Assembly (NCBI GenBank): GCA_946413245.1
Contig: CAMKJS010000032.1
Location: 1-33,619 of the forward strand
DNA length: 33,619 nucleotides
Reading direction: 5' to 3'
DNA from: an uncultured Clostridia bacterium
GTDB taxonomy: Bacteria > Bacillota > Clostridia > Christensenellales > Aristaeellaceae
The position numbers and the translations under genes were made by a program. The notes below the pieces were generated by a model, which did not search any database, was not told where the DNA came from, and worked only from the letters and a program-made list of their open reading frames with translations. Shown here piece by piece: positions 14,474 to 23,225 of the stretch (within the stretch, counting starts at the first letter, position 1; each line of letters starts with the position of its first letter).

Positions 14474-15409
14474 TCAGGTGGTCTTGCCGAGCTTTTCCAG
14501 GGCGGCTTCCAGCTCCTCCTGGTTGGCGCGGAGCCAGTGGCCTTCCTCCACTTCGTTCCAGCCGGGAACGTGGATCTCATAGTGATGCTGGGAGGGGTCG
14601 TAGATCTCCAGCTTTTTGCTTTTCTCCGCCTCTGGATTGGGCTGGGGGATCGCGGAGAGGAGCGCCCGGGTGTAGGGGTGCAGGGGATGGGCGAAGAGGG
14701 TCTCCGTTTCCGCCATTTCCACGATGACGCCCTTGTGGATCACGGCGATGCGGTCGCAGATGAAGCGCATGACGCTGAGGTCGTGGCTGATGAACAGATA
14801 GGTGAGGCCGTGCTCCTTCTGCAGGTGGCTCATCAGATTCAGCACCTGGGCTCGGATGGAGACGTCCAGGGCGGAAATGGGCTCATCCGCGATGATGAAC
14901 TCCGGGTTCATCACCATGGCCCGGGCGATGCCGATGCGCTGGCGCTGGCCGCCGGAGAACTCATGGGGAAAGCGGGAGGCGAACTCCGGCAGCAGGCCCA
15001 CGTCCCGCATGGCCTGGCTGACCCGCTCCCGGATCTCCTCCTGGGGGATGCCGCGGCCCAGCAGGCCTTCGGAAACGATATAGTCGATCTTGGCCCGCTC
15101 GTTCAGGCTGGCCATGGGATCCTGGAAGATCATCTGGATCCGGTTGGTCAGGGCCCTGCGCTTGTCCCGGGGCAGGCGGCCGGTGATTTCCTCCCCGTGG
15201 AAGCGGATGGATCCGGCGGAGGCGGGGTAAACCCGGATGATGGCCCGGCCGATGGTGGTTTTGCCGCTGCCGCTCTCTCCGACCAGGCCGAAGGTTTCGC
15301 CCTTATAGATGTCGAAGCTGGCGTTCTTCACCGCCTCGAACCGGTTCCGGCCGTGGCCGAAGCGGACGTACAGCCCCTTGACGGACAGGATGACTTCATG
15401 CTCCTCCAT
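14474..15409 (-). CDS. oppF: Oligopeptide ABC importer ATPase, OppF/DppF type
   Basis: A 311-residue cytoplasmic ATPase, one of two that drive peptide import. Walker [10 protein letters not shown] is at 44-52, with signature [14 protein letters not shown] and Walker B FIIADEP. The C-terminal extension with [13 protein letters not shown] and [12 protein letters not shown] is typical of OppF. Its start overlaps the end of the preceding ATPase gene by 14 bp. It is the last gene of the operon and is followed by the hairpin at 14421-14448. The substrate could be di- or oligopeptides and cannot be decided from sequence. Confidence 0.93.
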   Translation of the reverse strand: MEEHEVILSVKGLYVRFGHGRNRFEAVKNASFDIYKGETFGLVGESGSGKTTIGRAIIRVYPASAGSIRFHGEEITGRLPRDKRRALTNRIQMIFQDPMASLNERAKIDYIVSEGLLGRGIPQEEIRERVSQAMRDVGLLPEFASRFPHEFSGGQRQRIGIARAMVMNPEFIIADEPISALDVSIRAQVLNLMSHLQKEHGLTYLFISHDLSVMRFICDRIAVIHKGVIVEMAETETLFAHPLHPYTRALLSAIPQPNPEAEKSKKLEIYDPSQHHYEIHVPGWNEVEEGHWLRANQEELEAALEKLGKTT

Positions 15410-16514
15410 CTTCCGCGCCTCCTTTCTGTGTGCTTCCCAGCTCCCGGACCTTCCGGAGAGCTTCCGGCGGCGTCAGCTTCGGCGCCCGCTCGTCCAGCAG
15501 CCAGGTTTTGGCCCGGTGGGTGGGGGAGACGTCGAAGTAGGGGGGCGCCTGCAGGGAATCGATCACCAGGGCCTGGGGATTCCGGAGGGCGAAGGCGTCC
15601 CCGGTGATTTCCAGGAACAGGTTCGGGGGCGTACCCTGAATGGTGTACAGCTCCTCTCCCCGGTGCCCCAGCTGCGGCAGGGAGCTCAGCAGGGCCCAGG
15701 TGTAGGGGTGGCGGGGATCGTAGAAGATCTCGTTCACCAGGCCGATTTCGATGATGTCGCCGGCGTACATGACGGCGACCCGGTCCGCCACGTTGGCCAC
15801 GACGCCCAGATCGTGGGTGATGAAGATGATGGTGAGGCGGTACTTTTCCTTCAGCTCCCGCAGCAGATGAAGCACCTGGGCCTGGATGGTCACGTCCAGG
15901 GCGGTGGTGGGCTCGTCGCAGATCAGGATGCGGGGATTGCAGGCGATGGCGATGGCGATGACCACCCGCTGGCGCATGCCGCCGGACAGCTCGTGGGGAT
16001 ACTGCCGGAAGCGGCGCCGGGGATTGTCGATGCGCACGTCCTCCAGGATGCGGATGGTTTCCTCGTAGGCCATTTTCCCCTTCATTCCCCGGTGGAGCAT
16101 CAATGCTTCGGAAATCTGCCAGCCGATGCTTTTCAGGGGATTCAGGCTGGTCATGGGGTCCTGGGGAATCATGCAGATTTCGCTGCCGCGGATGCGGAGC
16201 CAGTCCTCGTTCCGCTTAAAGGAGGCCAGGTCGATGTAATCCCCGTTTTCGTCCATGCCGGCGCCGCTGTAGTGGCGGAGCTTGTCGCCCATGCCGTAAT
16301 AGCGGATTTCGCCGGCGGTGATGCGGCCGTTCTGGTCCAGCAGGCCGATAAAGTTCTTGTTCAGGACGGATTTGCCGCTGCCGCTTTCCCCGACGATGGC
16401 CAGGGACTCGCCGTCCTCCACATCCAGATCGATCCCCCGGAGGGCATGAAGCTCCCGGCCCCGCAGCGTGAAGGACACATGCAGGTTCCGAACCGAAAGA
16501 ATCCGTTTGCTCAT
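15396..16514 (-). CDS. oppD: Oligopeptide ABC importer ATPase, OppD/DppD type
   Basis: A 372-residue ATPase. Walker A GESGSGKS is at 42-49, the signature is LSGGMRQR, and Walker B is [27 protein letters not shown] and [10 protein letters not shown] mark the OppD C-terminal region. An insert between Walker A and the Q-loop (about residues 60-105, [18 protein letters not shown]) is somewhat longer than usual. GGAGG lies upstream of the ATG. It heterodimerises with the OppF product beneath the two permeases. Confidence 0.93.
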   Translation of the reverse strand: MSKRILSVRNLHVSFTLRGRELHALRGIDLDVEDGESLAIVGESGSGKSVLNKNFIGLLDQNGRITAGEIRYYGMGDKLRHYSGAGMDENGDYIDLASFKRNEDWLRIRGSEICMIPQDPMTSLNPLKSIGWQISEALMLHRGMKGKMAYEETIRILEDVRIDNPRRRFRQYPHELSGGMRQRVVIAIAIACNPRILICDEPTTALDVTIQAQVLHLLRELKEKYRLTIIFITHDLGVVANVADRVAVMYAGDIIEIGLVNEIFYDPRHPYTWALLSSLPQLGHRGEELYTIQGTPPNLFLEITGDAFALRNPQALVIDSLQAPPYFDVSPTHRAKTWLLDERAPKLTPPEALRKVRELGSTQKGGAEDGGA

Positions 16515-16527
16515 GCGATCCCTCCTC

Positions 16528-17529
16528 TCACAGGTGATTCCGGGGATCCGCCGCGTCGGAGAAGGCGTTCCCGATGATGTAGAAGGAGACGGTGACGATG
16601 GACAGGATGATGGTGGGGTAGATCAGCTGATACCGCAGATTCGGGGACATCATCAGCTTACGGCCCTCGTTGATCAGGTTGCCCAGGGAGCAGACCTCGA
16701 TGGGCAGGCCCAGGCCGATATAGGTGATGAAAACCTCGCTGCCGATGGCGCCGGGGATGGACAGGGCCATCCGCAGCATGATCACGCTGACCAGATAGGG
16801 CAGCAGGTTCCGGGTCATGATGCGCCAGGTGGAGGTGCCCAGGGTGCGGCTGGCCACGTTGTAATCCCGGTCCCGGATGATCAGCACCTGATTCCGGACG
16901 AAGCGGGCCATGCCGATCCAGCCGGTGATGGACAGGGCGAAGATGATCGTGGTCATGCCCGGCCGCAGCAGGAAGGAGACGAGAATCAGCACGATGGTGG
17001 TGGGAATATTGTCCAGAATGTTGTAGAGCTCCGTCAGCAGGAAATCCAGCTGGCGCACGTAGCCCCAGAGGATGCCCACCAGAATGCCGATGGCCGCCTC
17101 GATCAGGGCCACGGAGATGCCGATGATCAGGGAATTGCGGGTGCCCGCCCAGACCCGGGACCAGAGATCCTGCCCGATGGAGTTGGTACCCAGCCAGTGC
17201 ACGGCATCCGCGGGCTGGTTTTTCAGGGGCAGGCCGTTTTCGCCGTTGGTGATGGCGTTGGCGTCAAACTGGCCGGGCAGATAGGGCTGAATGAAGGTGA
17301 AGACCAGGATAGCCAGCAGCAGCACCAGCAGGCCCATGGCGACCCAGTGGCGCCGGAAGGCCCGGAAGGTGGACCGCCAGTAGGAATAATCGCTGGAGCC
17401 GGTCAGCTCCGCCTGCTCCTCGCTGAAGGGGGCGATGGAAAACAGCTTTTCCGCGCCGATCTCCTGCTTCAGGGCGTCGGAGACGTGATCCTCCAGCCGT
17501 TCCACCTGCGGATGTTTCAAGAGGCTCAT
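16528..17529 (-). CDS. oppC: Oligopeptide ABC importer permease, OppC/DppC type
   Basis: A 333-residue inner-membrane protein. The ATG at 17529 overlaps the previous stop (ATGA) and has GGGAGG upstream; the longer open frame to 17712 overlaps the oppB coding region and is not used. An N-terminal cytoplasmic stretch of about 75 residues precedes the first span (VAMGLLVLLLAILVF). The OppC_N region and the BPD_transp_1 domain follow, including the EAA-type loop (SRTLGTSTWRIMTRNLLP). It pairs with OppB to form the channel. Confidence 0.92.
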   Translation of the reverse strand: MSLLKHPQVERLEDHVSDALKQEIGAEKLFSIAPFSEEQAELTGSSDYSYWRSTFRAFRRHWVAMGLLVLLLAILVFTFIQPYLPGQFDANAITNGENGLPLKNQPADAVHWLGTNSIGQDLWSRVWAGTRNSLIIGISVALIEAAIGILVGILWGYVRQLDFLLTELYNILDNIPTTIVLILVSFLLRPGMTTIIFALSITGWIGMARFVRNQVLIIRDRDYNVASRTLGTSTWRIMTRNLLPYLVSVIMLRMALSIPGAIGSEVFITYIGLGLPIEVCSLGNLINEGRKLMMSPNLRYQLIYPTIILSIVTVSFYIIGNAFSDAADPRNHL

Positions 17530-18470
17530 GCGCCGTCGCCTCCCTTCTTCGTGAAGCTGATCCGGGGATCGAAGAGCACCATCAGCACGTCGCCCAGGAT
17601 CAGGCCGATGATGCCGACGCAGGCAAAGAGCAGCACGATGCCGAGGATCATGTTGTTGTCCTGCTTGTGAATCACGTCCACCAGCAGGCCGCCCATGCCC
17701 TTGATGGACCACAGGGACTCAATGTAAATGGAACCGATGACCGTGTTCAGGAAGGAGGTGGGCAGATACTGCGCCATGGGCACGAAGGCGTTGCGGAAGA
17801 TGTGGCGGAACATGATGCGGCGCTCGTTGCACCCCTTGATCCGGGCCAGCATGATGTAATCCTTGGTGCTTTCGTCCACCATGTACCGGCGGATCCACAT
17901 GGCGTAATAGGCGATGTTCCCCAGGGACAGGGACAGCACCGGCAGGATCCAGCTCCGCCAGTCTCCGGGATCGAAGCGCAGCTTGATCTGCAGCAGCTCC
18001 GTGCCGTACAGCTGAATGAACAGGTAATAGACCGCGGCGGGCACGGCCTGGATCAGCACGATGAAGGCGGTGCCCAGATGATCCGGCAGCTTTCCCTTCC
18101 GCTGGGCCATATGGATGCCCATCGGCAGTCCCACAATCATGGAAAACAGAATGGACATACTGCCCAGCTGAATGGAAATGGGGATTTTTGTTTTCAGAAT
18201 ATCCCATACGGGCTTGCCGCGGTTGTATACCCGGCTGACGCCCAGATCGCCGTGGAACAGCCCCCTGAAGAAGTTCACCAGCTGAACCGTCATGGGCTGA
18301 TCGAGCCCCATCTGATGCAGCCCGTTGTCAATCTGAGACTGCGTCATCTTCTCGAAATTCGGGAAATACCCCTCGATGGGCATCTGCCGGACCAGGATGA
18401 AGACGATGGTCAGAATGAAGAACAGGGTCAGCAGGGATCGGGCGATACGCTTTGCCAAATACTTCAGCAC
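17526..18470 (-). CDS. oppB: Oligopeptide ABC importer permease, OppB/DppB type, GTG start
   Basis: A 314-residue membrane protein that begins at GTG 18470 after AGGAGA. The product opens MLKYLAKRIARSLLTLFFIL, the usual OppB N-terminal span. DLGVSRVYNRGKPV and the EAA loop (ARIKGCNERRIMFRHIFRNA) are typical. A long extracytoplasmic loop lies after the first span. It is separated from the binding-protein gene by 92 bp that contain a strong hairpin, and it is coupled to oppC. Confidence 0.92.
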   Translation of the reverse strand: MLKYLAKRIARSLLTLFFILTIVFILVRQMPIEGYFPNFEKMTQSQIDNGLHQMGLDQPMTVQLVNFFRGLFHGDLGVSRVYNRGKPVWDILKTKIPISIQLGSMSILFSMIVGLPMGIHMAQRKGKLPDHLGTAFIVLIQAVPAAVYYLFIQLYGTELLQIKLRFDPGDWRSWILPVLSLSLGNIAYYAMWIRRYMVDESTKDYIMLARIKGCNERRIMFRHIFRNAFVPMAQYLPTSFLNTVIGSIYIESLWSIKGMGGLLVDVIHKQDNNMILGIVLLFACVGIIGLILGDVLMVLFDPRISFTKKGGDGA

Positions 18471-18504
18471 AATATTTCTCCTGCCTTTGATTCACGGATG
18501 AAAG

Positions 18505-18536
18505 CAGGGGAGCCCCGATCTCCGGGTCTCCCCCTG
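18505..18536 (-). promoter_or_regulatory. Intercistronic hairpin between oppA and oppB
   Basis: CAGGGGAG at 18505-18512 pairs with CTCCCC and CTG at 18528-18536, and an inner CCCG pairs with CGGG. No T-run follows on the minus strand. Such hairpins between a binding-protein gene and its permeases commonly protect the upstream message or reduce read-through, which would give more binding protein than transporter. That role is an inference from position. Confidence 0.6.
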
Positions 18537-18562
18537 TAAGCCTGTGTTTCCGAAGGGTTTGC

Positions 18563-20401
18563 TTATTTCTTTTCCATGGTTTCAACCCAGGCCTTGTAGC
18601 TCTGCTCGTTCTGCTCCGCGGTGACGAATTCGTCCTGCAGGTGCATGAACTTGTACTTCAGGTTGCAGATGCCGAAAGGCGCGTATTCACCCTCGTACAC
18701 GTCGAGCTTCGTAACCTGGTAGTCAGTGGTGGACTTCCGGAAGGGGATGATGATGGCGTTTTCGATCAGCATGGCTTCCGCTTCCGCAAAGAGGTTATAG
18801 CGCTTCTCGATATCGCCGGTTTCCGCCTTCGCCTCAGCAACCTTGGCGTAGTACGCATCCAGGAAGGCCTTGGTTTCCGCATAATCGGTGTCGTACATCT
18901 TGTCCATCTTGTTATAGGAGTTACCCTGGTACAGCCCGGTCTCGGAATCGATGTTCACCGCGAAGGGATCGGTCCAGGTTTCCGGATCCGCGTAGTCCGC
19001 GCCCCAGTTGCAGCGCTGTACGCTGTACTTGCCGGCACGGCGGGTCTGGGACAGGAAGTTATCCGCGGGGCCCGCGTACAGAACTACGTCGATGTAATCG
19101 GTGCCCAGCACGCTTTCCAGCTGGCTCTTCTGCAGCTGAACCTGATTGGCCCAGTCGGAATCGTTGGTCTTGTAGGTCATGACCAGCTTGATCGGGAAGG
19201 TGGCGCCGGCGGCGGTCAGCTCCTCAACCGCCTTGGCCTTGTATTCCAGCGCCTTTTCGGTGTTGAAGAAATACTGATCGATGTTCGCGAAGGCGGCCAG
19301 CGTGGTGAAATCCTTGCCGTTTACGGAGGCGAAGGCCGGCGGGGTGACGGTGTTTTCCAGCAGCGCTTCAGGCGTATCGGTCTCCGCGGTCAGGGCGTAA
19401 GTCCGGTCCATGGCGCTCATGATGGAATGGCGGAAGTTGGCGTTGTTGACGGCGATCAGCCAGTTGGCGGGATCGTATTCCTCTTCATACTGGGGATCGA
19501 AGTCGAAGCAGTAGAAGTAGCTGTACTGCAGGTTGCTGCGGCTCTGGGTGATCAGCTCCGCGTGGTTGGCGCGCCAGTCGTCCATGATGTCGTTGTCCAG
19601 GCCGGCGTAGTCCACTTCTCCGCGCAGGGCGGCGATGGGGGACAGGGTGGCGCTTTCAGCGTTGTACAGCTGATCGATCTTCTCGATGAAGACGTTGTCC
19701 GCGTCCCAGTAATTCTGGTTCTTGACGTACAGCCGCTCGCTCTGGGGCTCGAACACCTCCAGGATGTAGGCGCCGCTGTAGTAGATGCTCTGATTGTCCA
19801 CGCCCAGGCTGGCGCCCATTTCCTCGGCCAGGGGGCCGTACACGGGCATGAAGGAGCCGTAGGTGGTCATGGAAACGAAATAGGGAACGGGGTTGGCCAG
19901 GGTGTACTGCAGCGTATAGTCGTCGACCGCCTTGATACCGACCTGCTCAAAATCGGTCACTTCACCGTTGTAATAAGCTTCGGCGTTCACAATCTGCGCG
20001 GTGAACACGTTGCTGACGATGGCGCTTTCATACTCAGGGGTCAGCACGTATTTCAGGCCGGAGACGAAGTCCGCGGCGGTCAGCTCAGCCTTTTCCTCGC
20101 CGAAGCAGTCATACCACTTGACGCCCTGGCGGAGGTGGAACGTCCAGGTCAGGCCGTCCTCACTGTTTTCCCAGGTTTCCGCCAGGCAGGGGATGACCTC
20201 GCCGTAGGTGTTGTATTCCACCAGGGTGTCCACGATATTGGCGCCGACCACCTGGTCATTCTCCGTGGAGGCGACCAGATAGTTCAGGGTGGAAACCTCG
20301 CCGGCATAATAGGTCGTATAGGTTCCGTTGTCCGCCAGGGCGGCGGGAACCAGCGCGGCCAGCAGCGCAAGGCTCAGAAGCACCGCAAGGATCTTTTTCA
20401 T
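18563..20401 (-). CDS. oppA: Oligopeptide-binding protein, SBP family 5
   Basis: A 612-residue extracytoplasmic solute-binding protein, first gene of the operon. AAGGAGG precedes the ATG. Residues 1-23 are a signal peptide ending PAALA before DNGTYTT. The family-5 pattern is clear: AGEVSTLNYL, GEVIPCLAETWENSEDGLTW, FHLRQGVKWYD, LTAADFVSGLKY, and later WGADYADPETW. Unusually for a Gram-positive binding protein, no lipobox cysteine is present at the cleavage site. It should capture peptides and hand them to OppBC. Confidence 0.9.
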   Translation of the reverse strand: MKKILAVLLSLALLAALVPAALADNGTYTTYYAGEVSTLNYLVASTENDQVVGANIVDTLVEYNTYGEVIPCLAETWENSEDGLTWTFHLRQGVKWYDCFGEEKAELTAADFVSGLKYVLTPEYESAIVSNVFTAQIVNAEAYYNGEVTDFEQVGIKAVDDYTLQYTLANPVPYFVSMTTYGSFMPVYGPLAEEMGASLGVDNQSIYYSGAYILEVFEPQSERLYVKNQNYWDADNVFIEKIDQLYNAESATLSPIAALRGEVDYAGLDNDIMDDWRANHAELITQSRSNLQYSYFYCFDFDPQYEEEYDPANWLIAVNNANFRHSIMSAMDRTYALTAETDTPEALLENTVTPPAFASVNGKDFTTLAAFANIDQYFFNTEKALEYKAKAVEELTAAGATFPIKLVMTYKTNDSDWANQVQLQKSQLESVLGTDYIDVVLYAGPADNFLSQTRRAGKYSVQRCNWGADYADPETWTDPFAVNIDSETGLYQGNSYNKMDKMYDTDYAETKAFLDAYYAKVAEAKAETGDIEKRYNLFAEAEAMLIENAIIIPFRKSTTDYQVTKLDVYEGEYAPFGICNLKYKFMHLQDEFVTAEQNEQSYKAWVETMEKK

Positions 20402-20460
20402 GAATAGAACCTCCTTCTTTTGATTGCCGCGTTTCGCGCCGCGGCATCTCTGTCCCTACC

Positions 20461-20489
20461 ATCCTAAAGTTTTTGGCTCCTGTTGTCAA
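20461..20489 (-). promoter_or_regulatory. Promoter of the importer operon
   Basis: On the minus strand TTGACA (20489-20484), a 17-bp spacer and TAGGAT (20466-20461) lie 60 bp before the oppA ATG. A GC-rich hairpin (GCCGCG with CGCGGC, about 20426-20445) lies in the leader. Confidence 0.75.
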
Positions 20490-20544
20490 GGAATCCGGCC
20501 CGCGCAGGTTGTTTTCCTGATGTTTTTCGGCCAAAACGGAGGGG

Positions 20545-21741
20545 TCAGGGGACGCGGTACATCTGTGCGAGACCGCCGTGGGAGGTCTCCCGGTATTTGT
20601 CGTTCAGGTCCTTTCCCGTCTGCAGCATGGTATCGATGACCACGTCGAAGGAGATCTTCCGGGTTTCATACAGGAACCGGGAAAGGTTCACCGCGCTGAC
20701 GGCACGCATGGCGGCGACGGCGTTCCGCTCGATGCACGGAATCTGCACCAGGCCGTCCACCGGATCGCAGGTGAGGCCGAGATGATGCTCCATGGCGATC
20801 TCCGCGGCGTACTCGATCTGCGCCAGATTCAGCCGGTACAGCGCGGCCAGGCCGGCCGCGGCCATGGAGCAGGCGCTGCCGATTTCCGCCTGGCAGCCGC
20901 ACTCGGCCCCGGAGATGCTGGCGTTGGTCCGGATCACGTTGCCGAAGAGGCCCGCCACCGCCAGGGCGTCCAGAATCTCCTCCTCCGGGAAGCCCCGGTC
21001 CTCCTGCATGTAATAGAACACCGCCGGGAGCACGCCGCAGCTGCCGCAGGTCGGGGCCGTGACAACGATGTTTTCGCCGGCGTTCTCCTCGCTGACGGCG
21101 TAGGCGTAGGCGGCGATGACCCGGTTCATGGTCACGTCGGCGCTTTCGTTGTAGCAGCGCTTTTCATACAGCAGCTTGGCCTTCCGGTTCAGGTTCAGCC
21201 CGCCGGGAAGGATTCCGTCCGTCCGGATGCCGCGCTGCACGGCCGCCCGCATCGCCTGCCAGACGGTCCAAAGATAATCCCGGAACCCGTCCGTTTCCCG
21301 GGCTTTGATGAATTCCGGCAGGGTCAGGTTTTCCCGCCGGCAGGTATCCAGGATTTCCGTCAGGTTTTTCTCCGTATAGATCTCCGGCTCCCCGCCGGCG
21401 GGATCGTCCTCGAACCGCACGGAGCCGCCGCCGACGGACAGCACCCGGACGCTTTCGATTTCGCGGCCGTCCTTCAGGGCGGTGAACAGCATGGTGTTCG
21501 GATGGGGAAGATTCTTCTCCTCCGTATTGACGACAATCTCCGCCCCGGGCAGCCCGGCCCGGATCGCCTTCCCGGTGCCGTGACCGGTGCCGGTGCAGGC
21601 AAGGGAACCGTACAGGGTGACGCGGAAGCCGTCCGCGTCCGGATGCCGCTGCCGGAAGCGCAGGGCGGCGTTGTAGGGCCCGACCGTATGGGAGCTGGAC
21701 GGGCCGTGACCGATTTTGTATACGCTCTGAATGCTTTTCAC
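20545..21741 (-). CDS. sdaA: L-serine ammonia-lyase (L-serine dehydratase), single-chain Fe-S type
   Basis: A 398-residue enzyme that converts L-serine to pyruvate and ammonia with an oxygen-sensitive [4Fe-4S] cluster. The start is GTG 21741 with AGGAGG 8 bp upstream, giving MKSIQSVYKIGHGPSSSHTV, the standard beginning; upstream in-frame codons are artefacts. The beta domain (about 1-150) and alpha domain (about 165-398) are fused. Cluster cysteines are visible in APTCGSCGVLP and GAECGCQAEIGSACSMAA. The conserved ending is KYRETSHGGLA. It lies upstream of the peptide importer in the same direction but has a separate promoter downstream, so joint control is possible but not shown. Confidence 0.95.
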   Translation of the reverse strand: MKSIQSVYKIGHGPSSSHTVGPYNAALRFRQRHPDADGFRVTLYGSLACTGTGHGTGKAIRAGLPGAEIVVNTEEKNLPHPNTMLFTALKDGREIESVRVLSVGGGSVRFEDDPAGGEPEIYTEKNLTEILDTCRRENLTLPEFIKARETDGFRDYLWTVWQAMRAAVQRGIRTDGILPGGLNLNRKAKLLYEKRCYNESADVTMNRVIAAYAYAVSEENAGENIVVTAPTCGSCGVLPAVFYYMQEDRGFPEEEILDALAVAGLFGNVIRTNASISGAECGCQAEIGSACSMAAAGLAALYRLNLAQIEYAAEIAMEHHLGLTCDPVDGLVQIPCIERNAVAAMRAVSAVNLSRFLYETRKISFDVVIDTMLQTGKDLNDKYRETSHGGLAQMYRVP

Positions 21742-21784
21742 CGAAATACCCTCCTGTTCTGTATCAATCATTCTGCCCGGCGGG

Positions 21785-22012
21785 GAGGTTTTCCTGGAAG
21801 CCGCGATCCAGGCGGCCATCAATCCCCTGATCGAGGAACGCACGTCCATCCTGATCGCCCACCGGCTCTCCACCATCCTGGCGGCGGACGAGATCCTGGT
21901 GGTCCGGGACGGACAGATCGTCGAGAGGGGAACCCATAAGGAGCTGGTTCACGCCGGCGGAACCTATCAGGAGCTGTACGAAACCCAGTTCAGCAAAGCG
22001 GTGGAAGCGTAG
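21785..22012 (+). pseudogene. C-terminal fragment of an ABC exporter ATPase
   Basis: The plus frame from about 21785 reads EAAIQAAINPLIEERTSILI, then AHRLSTI (the H-loop), DGQIVERGTHKEL, and ends after about 75 residues. This is the very end of an MsbA/LmrA-type fused exporter. Walker A, the signature and Walker B are absent. Its upstream limit is close to the sdaA ribosome site on the other strand, so the gene body was lost there. The original terminator at 22039-22071 is still present. Confidence 0.85.
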
Positions 22013-22038
22013 CCGCGTGCGGCGTTTACGCCCGATTC

Positions 22039-22071
22039 CCCTGCCGGCCGGTCCGGCAGGGATCCTTTTTT
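22039..22071 (+). terminator. Terminator of the dead ABC exporter gene
   Basis: CCCTGCCGG (22039-22047) and CCGGCAGGG (22053-22061) form a 9-bp stem with a 5-nt loop, followed by six T at 22066-22071. The stop of the convergent acetyltransferase lies immediately beyond it. Confidence 0.85.
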
Positions 22072-22072
22072 G

Positions 22073-22834
22073 TCAGGCCTGCTGTATCTCTTTGGCCGTC
22101 AGCGCGACCCAGGCGGGCCTGAATCCGCTGCGAAGCCCGTTTCGGACGGACCGGATGTTCGGCCAGGCCGCCGCGTAGAACGGAACCTTTCCCCGTTCAA
22201 ACACAGCCCGGGCCAGCCGGTTGGTCAGGGCGGAAGCCATGCCCTGCCGCCGGTACTCCGGCAGTACGTCGATGCCGATCTGCCACATTTCCGGGCAGTC
22301 CGCGGAGCAGGCCGCCAGCCCGACGAGCCTGCCTCCGTCGTACGCGCCGACGCCCAGCATATCCAGCTCCATCCGGTCCCGGCAGAGGGCGTTTCCCCAC
22401 TCCGGCAGATACAGCTCCGCAAAATCCTCCGGATGCAGTTCCCGCGTTTCATACGCGCAGGGCAGCTCCGGGCCGAAAACCGCGTCCGGATCCGGCAGAA
22501 AGCAGGCATGCGTCCAGAACACCCGGGCGTTTGCTTTCTCCAGGATCCGGTTCAGCGTATACAGATACGGCGTTTCAAAGCATCTGAACGCCTGGTCCGC
22601 TCCGTTGACGTAAGCTGTCACCTCCGGGATCAGATCCTCCCGGCAGGACGCGACGACATTGGATCCGTAGGAGAACAGCGCGCAGATATGCGGCAGCGTC
22701 ATATACCGGCTCGCGCTGTCGGATGCTTTGGACGCCACAACCACATTCGTTTCCCTGCGGAAATCCTCTTCTGAACAGGCGCAGTCAGCGGCGGACTGCC
22801 GCATGGCGATACACATAATGTCCTGTTTTGTCAT
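22073..22834 (-). CDS. GNAT-family N-acetyltransferase, large form
   Basis: A 253-residue protein. The first 120 residues (MTKQDIMCIAMRQSAADCAC on) form the N-terminal half seen in GNAT_acetyltran/ZmaR-like enzymes. The last 120 are the catalytic GNAT fold with motif A IDVLPEYRRQGMASALTNRL. GGGAGAAG precedes the ATG, and a TATAAT-like box lies on the minus strand at 22884-22879. The acceptor is unknown; some relatives acetylate an antibiotic made by the host. Its leader and first codons are copied at 25504-25547. Confidence 0.83.
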   Translation of the reverse strand: MTKQDIMCIAMRQSAADCACSEEDFRRETNVVVASKASDSASRYMTLPHICALFSYGSNVVASCREDLIPEVTAYVNGADQAFRCFETPYLYTLNRILEKANARVFWTHACFLPDPDAVFGPELPCAYETRELHPEDFAELYLPEWGNALCRDRMELDMLGVGAYDGGRLVGLAACSADCPEMWQIGIDVLPEYRRQGMASALTNRLARAVFERGKVPFYAAAWPNIRSVRNGLRSGFRPAWVALTAKEIQQA

Positions 22835-23027
22835 GGCTCTTCTCCCTGTGCGTGTTTCACGCGTTCATTCAGATTTTTATTATATTCCAGCTTCCCGATT
22901 CTGCCCATAATGATTGAGCAGTCGTGGACACAGGCATAAATATACACCAGGTTCTCCGGATCAGGCCTGCACTGGATGGTATTATCCGTATTCACGGCAT
23001 CCTATCATGATCCATAAAAAAAAGCAA

Positions 23028-23080
23028 GTTAACGTGCACGTTTTTGAAGATTATGTAAAATCGTGTGCGTTAAATGGCAT
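23028..23080. repeat. 53-bp palindromic element, left copy
   Basis: GTTAACGTGCACG at 23028-23040 faces CGTGTGCGTTAAA at 23062-23074, an imperfect inverted repeat, followed by TGGCAT. The whole 53 bp matches the reverse complement of 25561-25613 at 46 positions with no gaps. It lies about 80 bp before the DUF2804 promoter. Besides this element, the 22835-23225 gap holds only the promoters of the two divergent genes. Confidence 0.85.
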
Positions 23081-23162
23081 TTTTCGAAGATAATGTGCTT
23101 CAAAAGACTATTTCAGACATCTGTATACTTCCTGAGAAACCGCGAAGCGCTGCACGGCAGTA

Positions 23163-23191
23163 TTGTGATTATGACTTGCCGGGCTTATAAT
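23163..23191 (+). promoter_or_regulatory. Promoter of the DUF2804 gene
   Basis: TTGTGA at 23163-23168 and TATAAT at 23186-23191, spaced by 17 bp, lie 34 bp before the ATG at 23226. Confidence 0.78.
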
Positions 23192-23225
23192 AGAAGCAGC
23201 CGAACACGATGAAACGGGAGGAATC

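Noticed and set aside
14453-20407. Long open frames on the plus strand across the importer operon
   Set aside because: They are antisense to well-supported ABC importer genes. They arise from GC-rich third positions, have no matching ribosome sites and give low-complexity Gln/Gly/His-rich products.
20578-21939. Plus-strand frame of about 450 codons opposite sdaA
   Set aside because: It is antisense to a complete L-serine dehydratase, has no ribosome site and gives biased composition.
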